Below are positions 1-9,037 of a DNA stretch of 64,000 nucleotides, piece after piece (position 1 is the first letter of the stretch; each line of letters starts with the position of its first letter). The position numbers and the translations under genes are program-made. The DNA is from CAVRUZ01 sp963724495. GTDB lineage: Bacteria > Actinomycetota > Actinomycetes > Propionibacteriales > DAIQRJ01. The notes beneath the pieces were generated by a model. The model ran no database searches. It was not told the DNA's origin and saw only the letters and a program-made list of their open reading frames with translations. The DNA is taken from NCBI GenBank assembly GCA_963724495.1, contig CAVRUZ010000003.1, forward strand, positions 62,001-126,000. The letters run 5' to 3'.

Positions 1-316
1 TCCCGTCCACCTCGGCGAGCTCATAGGTGACGGTCTTGTAGTACTCCGGCTCGTCCGGGTCGCCGGTCATGCTGCTCCAGTACGTGTGCTGCAAGCGGGC
101 GCCCGGCTCGAAGGCCAGGACCTCGCCCTTGTCCTGGTAGGACGTTCCGCCCATCTCACCCGTCCAGGTGATCGGGCCGCCCACCTCCCAATCGCTCTCG
201 ACCGTGGTGCCGTGGAAGTACGTGGTGATCACTGCTGGATCGGTGAGCGCCTTCCACACCTCGGCCGGCGGTGCAGCGATGGTCGCGTGGGCAACGGCGG
301 TGAACGAACCAGGCAT
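1..316 (-). CDS. SRPBCC (AHSA1-like) domain protein, 3' end outside window
   Basis: The protein starts at an ATG (MPGSFTAVAHATIAAP) preceded by a GAGAAGGGA-type ribosome binding site and runs off the left edge, so only about 105 residues are visible. The segment PPAEVWKALTDP followed by a tryptophan- and glycine-rich beta-strand region (DWEVGGPITWTGEMGG) is typical of the AHSA1/START-like fold, which forms a hydrophobic ligand cavity. The ligand and role cannot be told. It lies directly downstream of a phosphotransferase-fold gene on the same strand, whose open frame overlaps this start. The family call is good; the function is unknown. Confidence 0.8.
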   Translation of the reverse strand, partial: MPGSFTAVAHATIAAPPAEVWKALTDPAVITTYFHGTTVESDWEVGGPITWTGEMGGTSYQDKGEVLAFEPGARLQHTYWSSMTGDPDEPEYYKTVTYELAEVDG

Positions 317-1610
317 GGCAGGTCCCTTCTCGGTGCGAAGCGTCGAGGGTAGCGCTCGCACGTGGCCCCGTCAGGAGGCGCCGCTGACGCACGTCGACCG
401 CACAGCGCAGGCTCGTGAGCGGGTCCTCGGCGTGATAGACGCGCTCGTCAGGTTCGATGTTGTCGAGAAACGCCTGATAGATAAGGCCATCGAGCAACTC
501 GACAACGGGGGCGAAGGGCTCCAGGGCCGCCTCAGGTTCGCAGCCGGGGATTGCGGCCCGCCAGGCCGTGGACCACAGCCGGACGACCTCGTCGCGCTGG
601 TCCGCCCGCATGAACGCGCGCAGCCGGATGATGTCGATCACGGGATGGCCGATTGCTGCGTCGCCCCAGTCGAGGATCCGCCAGCGGCCGGGCTCACCGC
701 GCACGTTCCCCTGATAGAAGTCACCGTGCAACAGCGTGTCCGGGAGGCCGGCCGAGGCGATGAGGGCGTAGCGCTCGGGCAGCGCCTCGATGAGACCCTC
801 CAACACACGGATCTCCTGCGGTGTCAGCACATTCCGCCATCGTTCGAGCAGCCTGTGGATTTGCGGAGCCACGGCGTTCAGCCGACGGTCAGGGAGGCCG
901 AGGCCCTGTAGGTCGGAAAGCCGTGCACCCATCGCATGTTGCAGGGCGACGAGTTCGGTGATCGCGTCGGCCATGACGGCGGCATCGGCGCGGTACTGGT
1001 CGGTGCCCGGGATGTCGTCGAGCAGCAGCCTGCCCTTCGCCGACGCGAGCACCACCGGGATGGCGACATCCCTTCCCGGCAAGGCGCGACTGAGCAGCTC
1101 CAGCAGCGGGCCCTCGTGGTCGTAGAAGGTCGGGGCGAGCTTGAGCCAGGCGGGGCTGCCGGTCTCGGTGGGGATCCGCCAGATGCTCGAGAGGTTCCAG
1201 GTCCGTATCTGCACCGGCCGCCCGGTCGGCCTGCGGCCGATCCCGGCAAGGGCATCCAGCGCCCAGGCGACCGAGGCCGCGGGGCCGCCGGGTTCGGCAT
1301 AGGCGGCCCGCAACGGGTGCGGTGCGAGCGGATCCGGCCCCTGCCAGGGCGTGAGCGACGGACGGGTGGCGAGCAGGTCATCCGGCTGCACCTCAGCGAG
1401 GTAGGTGACCTCGCCGCCCTTGTCAGGAGGCGAACCGTGAACACTCAGCAGTCTCAGCACGGTGACACTCAGGCCGTGCACGCGAGCGCACGTGCTCACG
1501 ATGTCGTGGGCGTCCTGCCAGTGTGGGTCGTCCACCGTGAACGGCGGGAGCGCACCGAGCAGTCGATCCGACGCGCACAGCAGCAACGTCACCTGCCGGA
1601 ATTCGTCCAC
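156..1610 (-). CDS. aminoglycoside phosphotransferase-family protein with over-running 3' end
   Basis: The kinase-like fold is shown by the catalytic loop LLHGDFYQGN near residues 293-302 and the metal-binding ILDWGD at about 312-317, with an ATP-lobe-like region before them. This is the APH/choline-kinase fold; the phosphate acceptor is unknown and need not be a drug. The start ATG lies 10 bp after the stop of the upstream SDR gene, suggesting co-transcription. Oddity: the open frame continues about 160 bp into the SRPBCC gene in another frame, and that tail (from about residue 425) reads like a frame shadow. The real stop was therefore probably lost by a one-base change or lies near 320. 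Confidence 0.75.
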   Translation of the reverse strand: MDEFRQVTLLLCASDRLLGALPPFTVDDPHWQDAHDIVSTCARVHGLSVTVLRLLSVHGSPPDKGGEVTYLAEVQPDDLLATRPSLTPWQGPDPLAPHPLRAAYAEPGGPAASVAWALDALAGIGRRPTGRPVQIRTWNLSSIWRIPTETGSPAWLKLAPTFYDHEGPLLELLSRALPGRDVAIPVVLASAKGRLLLDDIPGTDQYRADAAVMADAITELVALQHAMGARLSDLQGLGLPDRRLNAVAPQIHRLLERWRNVLTPQEIRVLEGLIEALPERYALIASAGLPDTLLHGDFYQGNVRGEPGRWRILDWGDAAIGHPVIDIIRLRAFMRADQRDEVVRLWSTAWRAAIPGCEPEAALEPFAPVVELLDGLIYQAFLDNIEPDERVYHAEDPLTSLRCAVDVRQRRLLTGPRASATLDASHREGTCHAWFVHRRCPRDHRCTAGRGVEGAHRSSSDHHVLPRHHGRERLGGGRPDHLDG

Positions 1611-1620
1611 GCTGCCCGGC

Positions 1621-2604
1621 CTACCGGGCGTCCCACTCGGTGAGGAGCGCTGACTCGCGCTCGGGCGTCAGACCCCACGCCGGCCGAAGCACGGAGTCCT
1701 CACCGACCTGCCGCGCCCAGGCGAGCGTGTCGCGGGCGATGTCGGTCAGCGGGCGGGCCGTGAGCCCCGCGGCCTCGGCCGCGGCTGGTGACAGGGCCAG
1801 CGAGTACTCGGGTGTGCCCTCGGTCCAGAGCGGCATCGCCATCCCGTCGACGTCGTGCTCCTTCAACCAGTCGGCGTCGATCCAGACAAGCTCCGCGTCC
1901 GAACCCGTCCCGCTCAACGTGTCCTGCAGCATCTGCTCGAAGGTGATGCCGGGCTGAGCGGAGGTGAACGCGCCCGAGCGTCGTTGCTCGGCGAGCCGGA
2001 CGATCCACTCGCCCTGGTCCCGCGCGTCGACCACCTGCATGGGAGCGTCCCGCGGCTCCGGCGCGACCATCCGCCCGCCGCGCGCCGCCCGGATCACCCA
2101 CCAGGGGTAACGCCCGCTCGTGTCGTAAGGCCCCACCACATACGTCGGCCGCACGAGCGCGACCGCGTCCGGCCCGTAGGCCTGGAGGGCGGCCTGCTCA
2201 CAGGTCACCTTGAGCGGTCCGTAGGTGTCGCCCGTGACCTCCTCGTCGTCGTCGCCGGCCGGCGGCATCAGGGCGGTGTCCTCACCGGCGCCGGGCGCGG
2301 GCGGCTCGGCGTAGACCGACACGGTCGAGACGAAGATGTGGTGACCGCCCCGGGTGCCGAGCGCCGCGGCCAGCCGCCGAACCTGGCTCGGCACGTAGGC
2401 ACACACGTCGACGGTCGCGTCCCAGGTGCCGTCGGCAAGGGCGGACAGGTCGCCGTCGCGGTCGACATGCAGATGGGTCGCCTCGGGAAAGGCCTCGGAC
2501 TGACCGCCGCGATGGACGAGGGTGACGTCGTGGCCGGCCGCGAGGGCGGCTTCGGTGACGGCGCGGCCGACGAACCGCGTGCCACCGATCATGAGGATGC
2601 GCAT
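1621..2604 (-). CDS. NAD-dependent epimerase/dehydratase family protein (extended/atypical SDR)
   Basis: The 327-residue protein opens with MRILMIGGTRFVG, the glycine-rich NAD(P)-binding Rossmann motif of extended SDRs. The region VSTVSVYAEP is the catalytic Ser/Thr strand and TYGPLKVTCEQ carries the YxxxK active-site pair. Such proteins act on nucleotide sugars or related carbonyl substrates in the cytoplasm; the substrate is unknown here. It is the first gene of a leftward group with the phosphotransferase and SRPBCC genes. A second SDR of similar type lies at 9038, about 40% of the way along the same enzyme-rich stretch. Confidence 0.85.
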   Translation of the reverse strand: MRILMIGGTRFVGRAVTEAALAAGHDVTLVHRGGQSEAFPEATHLHVDRDGDLSALADGTWDATVDVCAYVPSQVRRLAAALGTRGGHHIFVSTVSVYAEPPAPGAGEDTALMPPAGDDDEEVTGDTYGPLKVTCEQAALQAYGPDAVALVRPTYVVGPYDTSGRYPWWVIRAARGGRMVAPEPRDAPMQVVDARDQGEWIVRLAEQRRSGAFTSAQPGITFEQMLQDTLSGTGSDAELVWIDADWLKEHDVDGMAMPLWTEGTPEYSLALSPAAAEAAGLTARPLTDIARDTLAWARQVGEDSVLRPAWGLTPERESALLTEWDAR

Positions 2605-2797
2605 GCCGCATCAAAGCAGCGGCGCCCGTCGGCCGCGCGCGTGCCCTGATCGCCAGACCCGGGCGGGGCACCGATTCGAGCGCCTGGACAGTCGACCGGA
2701 CCAGGACGAACCCGCCGGAAGTGGCTCCGGGCACCGGTAGCGTGCCGGGTTCCCTGCCGGGCTGACCCGGCATCTCAGAACTCTGGAGGAATGGGCC

Positions 2798-4423
2798 TTG
2801 GCAGCAGAGCAGCAGCGCGAGATCTCCCGGCGTTCGTTGGGTCGCTTGGCGGTCGGGGCCGCAGGCGCCGCAGTAGCGGTCGGCGCCGTCGCGTCGGGGG
2901 CGCCAGTTGCGGCCGCCGCCCCGGCGTCCCGCTATCCCAAGGGCGTCCGCCCGAGCCGCCTCTACGCGATTGCCGAGTCGAACCTGAACAGCGCGGAAAG
3001 GGTGCTGATCGCCACCCTGCAGGGGCGAGTCGCCCGCCGGCCGGCCGGTACGAAGGCCGAGGGCATCTACGTCGATGCGGGCAACGGCTACCCGGTCTGG
3101 CTGGCCGATCTTGCCGCCCGCTACGGCGTCGCCGTCACGCAGGTCGACAGCGCGTGGACTCTGGTCGACAAGTTCCGCGTGGGCCCGGCCGGCGTCACCA
3201 AGTACGTGCTGTACCGCGACGGCGACGGCTCGGTGAACCCGGCCACCTCGATCGCCGGCATCTCCGGCGCGGTCGCGGTCGAAGAGGCGATCGAGCCGCA
3301 GGCCGTGCAGCACGGACTGAAGCGCGCAGCCGACGTCCGTGGCCGGACCGACGCCTGGGTCAAGCAGAACTACTGGTCGAAGCTCCGGCACGACCTGGTG
3401 TTCGAGCAGAAGCCCGACTTCGCCAACCAGCTTCGCGACTACGCGACGATGGCCGGCTCCTACATGTTCTACGACGGCAACTCCGCCTTCCGGCGCGAGG
3501 TCGTCTCGGCAATGGATCGCGACGGCGCCACGATGGGCTGGGGTGACGCCTCGAGCGGCGAGGACTCCTTCGTCTCGATGTCATCCGAGGTCGGGGTGGG
3601 CACGCTGGCCGCCGACCACGGCCGCAACCTGGCACCACTGTCCGGCATCACGATCGACCGGCTGAAGCAACGCGCATCGGGCGACGCACCCGCGGCCAAG
3701 CCGGGCACCCACCACGTCGCCTTCGTCGTGACCGACGGCGACAACGTCCAGTGGCTCCTCAACGACTTCCAGAGCAGCGATCGCTGGTTCGCCAGCCCGT
3801 TGCGTGGGCAGTTCGACATGGGCTGGGGGATGGCGCCGGGGCTCATCGACATGGCGCCGTCGGTGATGCGCTGGTACTACGACAACGAGTCGGCCGGCGC
3901 CCATCGCGACCGCTTCGTCGTCGGGCCGTCCGGCGGCGCGTACCTGTACCCGAGCATGTATCCGGCCGCCGACCTCGACCTGCACACGGCCCGGCTCGAT
4001 GCCCACATGGCCCGCGCCGACCTGGGCGTCGTCCAGATCCTCGACTTCGACGCCTTCGACAAGACCGCCTTGTGGTCGCGCTACCTGCGCCGGGCTTCCA
4101 TCAAGGGACTGATCTACCTCGAGTACTCCCGCTACGACGGGCTCAAGGGCCGTATCGGCTGGGCCAACGGCAAGCCGGTGATCTCCGCGAGCGCGATGCT
4201 CTGGGACGGCCTGTCCGGCGCCGACGACGCGAGCGTGGCCGCCCAGCTCAACGCCGCGCCGCGCGACCCACGGGTGGCGGGCGGCTACTCGATCGTGATG
4301 GTGCACGCCTGGAGCAAGACGCTGGCCAACGTCAAGAACGTCATCGACAACCTCGACCCGCAGGTGCAGGTCGTCACACCGGATGCCCTCGTCCAGCTCG
4401 TCAGCAAGAACGTCAGGCACTGA
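2798..4423 (+). CDS. Tat-exported GxGYxYP-family protein (putative glycoside hydrolase)
   Basis: The start is a TTG placed after a strong GGAGGA ribosome binding site at about 2784; the ATG at 2791 is in a different frame. The N-terminus carries a twin-arginine signal (SRRSLGRLAVG, then an alanine-rich stretch ending near APVAAAAPAS), so the protein is probably exported folded. Near the middle is PSGGAYLYPSMYP, a good match to the GxGYxYP motif that names a putative glycoside hydrolase family. FVVTDGDNVQWLL and MGWGMAPGLIDMAP are also typical of that family. At 541 residues it is near full family length. No transporter or regulator is adjacent, so the substrate is not indicated. Confidence 0.8.
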   Translation: MAAEQQREISRRSLGRLAVGAAGAAVAVGAVASGAPVAAAAPASRYPKGVRPSRLYAIAESNLNSAERVLIATLQGRVARRPAGTKAEGIYVDAGNGYPVWLADLAARYGVAVTQVDSAWTLVDKFRVGPAGVTKYVLYRDGDGSVNPATSIAGISGAVAVEEAIEPQAVQHGLKRAADVRGRTDAWVKQNYWSKLRHDLVFEQKPDFANQLRDYATMAGSYMFYDGNSAFRREVVSAMDRDGATMGWGDASSGEDSFVSMSSEVGVGTLAADHGRNLAPLSGITIDRLKQRASGDAPAAKPGTHHVAFVVTDGDNVQWLLNDFQSSDRWFASPLRGQFDMGWGMAPGLIDMAPSVMRWYYDNESAGAHRDRFVVGPSGGAYLYPSMYPAADLDLHTARLDAHMARADLGVVQILDFDAFDKTALWSRYLRRASIKGLIYLEYSRYDGLKGRIGWANGKPVISASAMLWDGLSGADDASVAAQLNAAPRDPRVAGGYSIVMVHAWSKTLANVKNVIDNLDPQVQVVTPDALVQLVSKNVRH

Positions 4424-4603
4424 CGCCAGGGACGGCAAGCATCGGGCGCATCCGCCGACCAGCCGCCCCGAAGCATGCACTCCCACTGCACAGATCCGGA
4501 CATACAGCCACATGTGCGGTGGTCGCCTGGTCGCTCTGCATGTCTTGTGCGAGAACTCAAAAACCCCGAGGCCGGCGGCCGCCGTTCTGCTTAGGTGGCG
4601 GCC

Positions 4604-5008
4604 ATGACCTCGCGCATCTCGCACACGACGATCAACGCCAGGAACGCCTACGAGCAGTCGGTGTGGTGGTCGGGGGTCCTGGGCTGGACCGAGATCCCGG
4701 AGGACCCGAACGAGCCGGGCCACGAGGAATGCATGATCATCGAGCCGGACGGTCCCGGTCGGCTGCTGTTCATCGACGTCCCTGACGACAAGCAGCTGCG
4801 CAACCGGATCCATCTCGACCTCCAGCCGACCGACGGCACGCGTGACGAAGAGGTCGCCCGGCTGCTGGCCGTGGGAGCCACCCAGGTCGACGACCTCCGC
4901 ACGGACGACGGTCGCGGATGGGTCGTGCTCGCCGACCCGGAAGGCAACGAGTTCTGCATCCTCACCAGCGACGAGGAGCGCGCCGCCAACGCGCAGCGGA
5001 CCGCCTAG
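4604..5008 (+). CDS. VOC-family protein (glyoxalase/bleomycin-resistance fold)
   Basis: A 134-residue protein from ATG 4604; an in-frame GTG at 4595 would add three residues. Two beta-alpha-beta-beta-beta modules are recognisable: the first begins ISHTTINARNAYEQSVWWSGVLGW, and the second contains NRIHLDLQP and ends VVLADPEGNEFCIL, the usual VOC C-terminal metal-ligand strand (DPEGNEFC). VOC proteins bind a divalent metal and catalyse varied reactions or sequester drugs; the substrate is not deducible. It is followed 46 bp later by a phosphotransferase-fold gene on the same strand and may share its transcript. Confidence 0.85.
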   Translation: MTSRISHTTINARNAYEQSVWWSGVLGWTEIPEDPNEPGHEECMIIEPDGPGRLLFIDVPDDKQLRNRIHLDLQPTDGTRDEEVARLLAVGATQVDDLRTDDGRGWVVLADPEGNEFCILTSDEERAANAQRTA

Positions 5009-5054
5009 TGCCGACCACTGAGCTCCCGCGTACCTCCGACCGGTTGACGGCTTG

Positions 5055-5942
5055 ATGGCGAGGATGCACGCGGGCGAGGTGGACATCGACGCCGAGCTCG
5101 TCCGGAAGCTCCTCGACGCCCAGTTCCCCCACTGGGCGCAACTGCCGATCCGCGAGGTGCGCTCGACCGGCACGGTCAACGCCATCTATCGAATCGGAGA
5201 CGACCTGTACGTCCGCCTGCCGCGCGTGCGGGACTGGGCCGACGACCTGGTCAACGAGGCGCACTGGCTGCCGCGGCTGGCCCCAGCCCTTCCGCTCTCG
5301 ATTCCGGAGCCGCTCGCGGTCGGGACTCCTGCGGCCGGCTACCCGTTCCGGTGGGCGGTCTATCGCTGGCTGCACGGGCGGACCTATGCGTCCGACCTGG
5401 TGCCCGACGAACGCCAGGCGGCACGCGACCTCGCCGGTTTCGTGTCGGCATTGCGGCGCATCCGCCTCGACGGGGCTCCTCGGTCGCGGCGTGACCGGCC
5501 GCTCCTGCTGCAGGACGAAGGGGCGCGGACGGCGATCGCCGCACTTGGGCCGGCCTACGACCGGCCCGCGGTGACCACGGCCTGGGAGAGCGCCCTCGCC
5601 GCTCCGGCGTGGGACGGCGAACCGGAGTGGAGCCACGGCGACCTGCTGCCGCCGAACCTGCTGGTACGAGACGGTCGGCTGATGGCCGTGATCGACTTCG
5701 GCAGCATCGGTGTCGGTGACCCGGCTGTCGACGTGATCGCAGCCTGGTGCGTGTTCGGCGCGGCAGGCCGGGAGACGTTCCGGGCGGCGCTCGACGTTGA
5801 CGACGCCACCTGGGCCCGAGCCCGTGGCCTCGCGCTTCACAAGGCCCTGCTGATCATTCCGTACTACGTCGAGACGAACCCGGGGTTCGTGCAGATGGCG
5901 ACGCGGACCATCGATCAGGTGCTCGCGGATCTCGACCGATGA
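5055..5942 (+). CDS. aminoglycoside phosphotransferase-family protein
   Basis: This roughly 295-residue kinase-fold protein starts at ATG 5055, with an alternative TTG one codon earlier. The ATP lobe shows STGTVNAIYRIGDDLYVRLPR. The catalytic loop is SHGDLLPPNLLV, and the metal-binding site is AVIDFGSIGVGDPAVD. The motifs are of the APH(3'')/macrolide-kinase-like group often annotated as phosphotransferase enzyme family. Real drug resistance cannot be claimed from sequence; many relatives phosphorylate unknown small molecules. It is the second APH-fold gene in 6 kb, but it is clearly distinct in sequence and orientation from the one at 156-1610. Confidence 0.85.
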   Translation: MARMHAGEVDIDAELVRKLLDAQFPHWAQLPIREVRSTGTVNAIYRIGDDLYVRLPRVRDWADDLVNEAHWLPRLAPALPLSIPEPLAVGTPAAGYPFRWAVYRWLHGRTYASDLVPDERQAARDLAGFVSALRRIRLDGAPRSRRDRPLLLQDEGARTAIAALGPAYDRPAVTTAWESALAAPAWDGEPEWSHGDLLPPNLLVRDGRLMAVIDFGSIGVGDPAVDVIAAWCVFGAAGRETFRAALDVDDATWARARGLALHKALLIIPYYVETNPGFVQMATRTIDQVLADLDR

Positions 5943-6032
5943 GTTCGCCCCGGTCGCGAGGTCTACCAGGCATCACGGCCGGCCGTCCTTACGATGCGGC
6001 GGCCAGGGAAAGTGAGAGAGGACGCACGCACC

Positions 6033-6908
6033 ATGGACGCTCAGACCCACACACTCGAGACTCCGGATGTCGACCTGGTCTACGAGGTGTACGCCCCGAC
6101 AGCCGCTGACAACGGACGCCGACCGCTGTTGATGGCGGGGCATCCGATGGACGCCCGGGGCTTCGACACTCTCCGAACGTTCTTCACCGACCGGACCGTG
6201 ATCGCCTACGACCCGCGTGGCCTCGGCCGAAGCACCCGCAAGGACGGTCGCAACGACTTCACCCCCGAGATGCACTCGGCCGACCTGCACTCCCTCATCG
6301 CCGAGCTCGGCGCCGGCGCCATCGACATCTTCGCCAGCAGCGGGGGCGCCGTGAACGCTCTGGCCCTGGTGGCAGCCCATCCGGACGACGTCGGCACGCT
6401 CGTGGCGCACGAGCCGCCCCTGATCACGCTCCTGCCCGACGCCGATCGCGTCCTGGCAGCTGAGCGTGGGTTCCAGGAGACGTACCACGCCAAAGGGTTC
6501 GGGGCAGGCTTGGCCAAGTTCATCGCCCTGACGTCGGTTGAGGGCGAGTTCACCGACGAGTACCTCGCTCAGCCCGATCCCGACCCGGCCCAGTTCGGCC
6601 TGCCGACCGAGGACGACGGGAACCGGGACGATCCGCTGCTGTCCGGGGTTGCCGGCGCGATCACCGCCTATCGTCCCGATATCCAGGGCCTTGCCGCAGC
6701 TACGACCCGCGTCGTTGTGGCGGCCGGAGAAGAGTCTCGGAACACGATGACCGGTCGCGCGGCGGCAGAGGTCGCCGAGGCGCTGGACAAGCCGCTGACG
6801 ATGTTCCCCAGTCATCACGGCGGCTTCCTCGGTGGCGACTACGGCTACGCGGGTCAACCCGAGGCCTTCGCCGCACGCCTGCACGAGATCCTCGACGGCA
6901 CCGCGTGA
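6033..6908 (+). CDS. alpha/beta hydrolase
   Basis: The start is set at ATG 6033 (MDAQTHTLETP) after a GAGAGAGGA ribosome binding site, not the upstream frame opening at 5994. The alpha/beta-hydrolase core is clear: LLMAGHPMDARGFDTL (oxyanion-hole strand), VIAYDPRGLGRSTR, and the nucleophile elbow region DIFASSGGAVNALAL with Ser in the FASSGG turn. A late histidine (PSHHGGFLG) can complete the triad. The protein is about 291 residues, normal for the family. Substrate is unknown. It stands alone between two other single genes. Confidence 0.85.
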   Translation: MDAQTHTLETPDVDLVYEVYAPTAADNGRRPLLMAGHPMDARGFDTLRTFFTDRTVIAYDPRGLGRSTRKDGRNDFTPEMHSADLHSLIAELGAGAIDIFASSGGAVNALALVAAHPDDVGTLVAHEPPLITLLPDADRVLAAERGFQETYHAKGFGAGLAKFIALTSVEGEFTDEYLAQPDPDPAQFGLPTEDDGNRDDPLLSGVAGAITAYRPDIQGLAAATTRVVVAAGEESRNTMTGRAAAEVAEALDKPLTMFPSHHGGFLGGDYGYAGQPEAFAARLHEILDGTA

Positions 6909-6945
6909 GGTCGGGACGCCAGAAAGTCCAACCGTCCCTTGCTGC

Positions 6946-7816
6946 CTAGGTGTCGGCCAACCGATACGCCTCTGCCAGCCGGGTCGTGTACTCGATGAAG
7001 GCGACGGTTTGTCTGAAGGCTTCGCGATCTGCTGGCTGTGCGACAGAAATGCCCGTGTCCTGTCGCTCCCGCCAGCAGTAGTCAATGAGCGGGTGCCACG
7101 CCGCGTCGATGTGCTGCTTCGCCCACGTCATGCCTTCACGTTTGGACGTGATCCTGCCTTCGTGGAGGTCCTGCAGCGCGCGACAGTTGTTGAGCACCAT
7201 GAAGACCTGGTGGAAGCGATTGTCGAACTGTCCGGGGTCGGTATGGACCAGCTTCTCCCACCCCAGCATCGAGCTCCTGATCTCTCGACGGAGTTCGTCG
7301 GCTGTCACGTCGGGCGCAAAGGTTGCCGGCTCGGGCCCTAGAACCGGTCGACTTCGGTAGCGGAGTGTCCAGCGCGCCACGATCAGGTTGTCGTGATCAG
7401 ACTTTTCGATGGTGGGGCTGCCGTTCACGAAGTACCAGAGCTTGCGGTCCTCGGAGTCGATTCGTCGACCGTCGGGGCCATAGGGCGAGGTCTTGTCGAA
7501 CAGCTTCCGCATCGAGAAGAAGGCATATTCGAGGTGCTTCACCCAGCGGGTGTCTCGGCTCATCGTTGCCGTGTGGGCGGCCTGAACACGTGCCACCTGG
7601 TCGTCGCCCAACTCATCCTCGGTAACGGCAATCAGATCGACGTCGCTCGTCAGGTCAAAGTCGCCGATCGCCAGTGAGCCGGACAGGTACAGGCCGACGA
7701 AGTTCCCGGCCAGTGCGTCACGCGAGACCGTGCGCATGATCGACCAGCACCTCGTCAAGTCTCGAATACGGTGTCAGGTCGCCGGGAGTTGTCTCGACCG
7801 TTTCGTCACCGGTCAT
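6946..7816 (-). pseudogene. nucleotidyltransferase-domain protein (aminoglycoside adenylyltransferase-like), frameshifted
   Basis: The main frame (6946-7758) contains LYLSGSLAIGDFDLTSDVDL, the GSx10DxD signature of MNT/ANT nucleotidyltransferases, followed by a helical C-terminal domain as in AadA-like proteins. A sensible N-terminus (MTGDETVETTPGDLTPYSRL, then DEVLVDHA) lies in another frame beginning at ATG 7816 and joins the main frame near RTVSRDALAGNF. One base must therefore be gained or lost at about 7735-7742. That ATG overlaps the stop of the upstream MSMEG_6728-family gene in an ATGA junction, which supports it as the true start. The acceptor substrate is unknown. Either an indel error or a genuine recent inactivation. 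Confidence 0.72.
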
Positions 7817-8461
7817 TCGTTGGCCGCGCTGTCCATGGCAGCGGCGGGTCGGCCGGCGGACTGTCGTCGGGTCGCCCAGGCCTTCTTCGCTGCCCGGCTC
7901 CGCTTGCGGCGCCGCCGTTCGGCGTCGACTTCGTTCCCGTTCGAGTGCCCGAAGCTCTCGTCGAGCCTGGTTCTCCGCCTTGCGCAGCTCTGCTGCGAGC
8001 ACCGCCTCCGATCGGACCGGCCACACATAGGGCAGGTCGACCGGGACATCCGGGAACAGCGGGCGGTAGTGCTCCTCGTCCTTGCGCAGGAGCGAGGACT
8101 GGTGGCTGCGATGAAGCGACTCGTCCCCGAGCCAGGGCGGCAGCGCACCCGCTGCAGCCAGCTCTGGCTGCGAGCGGAGACCGTCGACACCGGCTTTGCG
8201 CAGGTCGGTCGTGATCGTGAGCGCGCACGTGTCGCCGAACCCGAGCTCGGTCCACACGTCGCAGCAGGTGATGCCGTATCTGCCGAGCGCTTCCTCGAAC
8301 CCCTTCCACATCAGCACGGCCGGGTGGTTGGCCCAGCCGTATCCGGGCCAGGTCAACGCCCGGACGATCTGGATCGTCTCCACCCGCTGCTTGCCGAGCC
8401 GCCTGAGGTCAAGCGCGCGGGCCGAGCGTTCGAAGTCGGCGAAGGGCAGGAAGGTCTGCAC
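7813..8461 (-). pseudogene. MSMEG_6728-family protein (pyrimidine-dimer-glycosylase-like), frameshifted near C-terminus
   Basis: From GTG 8461 the protein reads VQTFLPFADFERSARALDL, then RRLGKQRVETIQIVRAL and GYGWANHPAVLMWKGFEEAL. This is the conserved core of the MSMEG_6728 family, which resembles small pyrimidine-dimer DNA glycosylases. The frame runs well into a basic coiled segment (AENQARRELRALERERSRRR), then a believable basic tail (KRSRAAKKAWATRRQSAG) appears in the next frame and stops at 7813. An indel is therefore likely around 7905-7930. The stop overlaps the ATG of the nucleotidyltransferase. A role in DNA repair is suggested by family resemblance only. Confidence 0.68.
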
Positions 8462-8489
8462 GCTGCGGATTCTCCCGTGCGCCCGCAGA

Positions 8490-8873
8490 TCAGCCCCCGC
8501 TGCCGTACGGCCGGGTGATGATCTCCAGCTTGTGGCCGTCGAGGTCCTTCCAGTACACGCCCCGGCCGCCGTCGTTGTGGTTGATCTCGCCCGGCCTGTT
8601 CTCGCCCGGATCGGCCCAGTAGGTGAGCCCGCGTGCCTGGATGCGCCCGAAGATCTCGTCGAACTCCGGTTCCGACACCAGAAAGGCGTAGTGCTGCGAA
8701 CGGACCTCGCCATGGTCGTCGGCGAGGTCGAGCGAGACGCCGTTGCTGACCTCGACGACCGCGAACGGGCCGAAGCTGGTTGCGGGCGGCAACCCCAGGA
8801 TCTCGGTGTAGAACGCCGCAGACGCGGCCTTGTCGCGGACGTTGACGATCGTGTGGTTCAGCTCGACGGCCAT
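8490..8873 (-). CDS. VOC-family protein
   Basis: A 127-residue protein starting at ATG 8873 (MAVELNHTIVNVRDKAASAA). Two VOC modules can be seen: FYTEILGLPPATSFGPFAVVEV in the first, and YAFLVSEPEFDEIFGRIQARG to VYWKDLDGHKLEIITRPYG in the second, the last with the D-x-DGHxxE metal-ligand strand. Members include glyoxalases, dioxygenases and drug-binding proteins; the substrate is not deducible. Its stop lies 28 bp before the GTG start of the MSMEG_6728 gene, so these leftward genes (VOC, MSMEG_6728, nucleotidyltransferase) may form one transcript. Confidence 0.87.
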   Translation of the reverse strand: MAVELNHTIVNVRDKAASAAFYTEILGLPPATSFGPFAVVEVSNGVSLDLADDHGEVRSQHYAFLVSEPEFDEIFGRIQARGLTYWADPGENRPGEINHNDGGRGVYWKDLDGHKLEIITRPYGSGG

Positions 8874-9037
8874 GTGTTCTCCCGCGTTCGTGTCCAGGCC
8901 CGGCATCGGGCCACAGCAGTATGACTGCGCAGACCACTGCGGGGGCTGTCCGGTGACCGGTTTCTGCCGCGACTCCTGCCGCGACTGGCTGAGCGCATCC
9001 GTAGGCTGGTCACTCTCCCGACGAGCGAACGGATCCC

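Noticed and set aside
5055..5942. Claiming antibiotic resistance for the two aminoglycoside-phosphotransferase-fold genes
   Set aside because: The fold is shared by many kinases with unrelated substrates, and nothing in the neighbourhood supports a resistance role.
6909..6945. Short GGGACG/CGTCCC inverted repeat after the hydrolase gene
   Set aside because: Six-base stem with a long loop; not convincing as a terminator in high-GC DNA.
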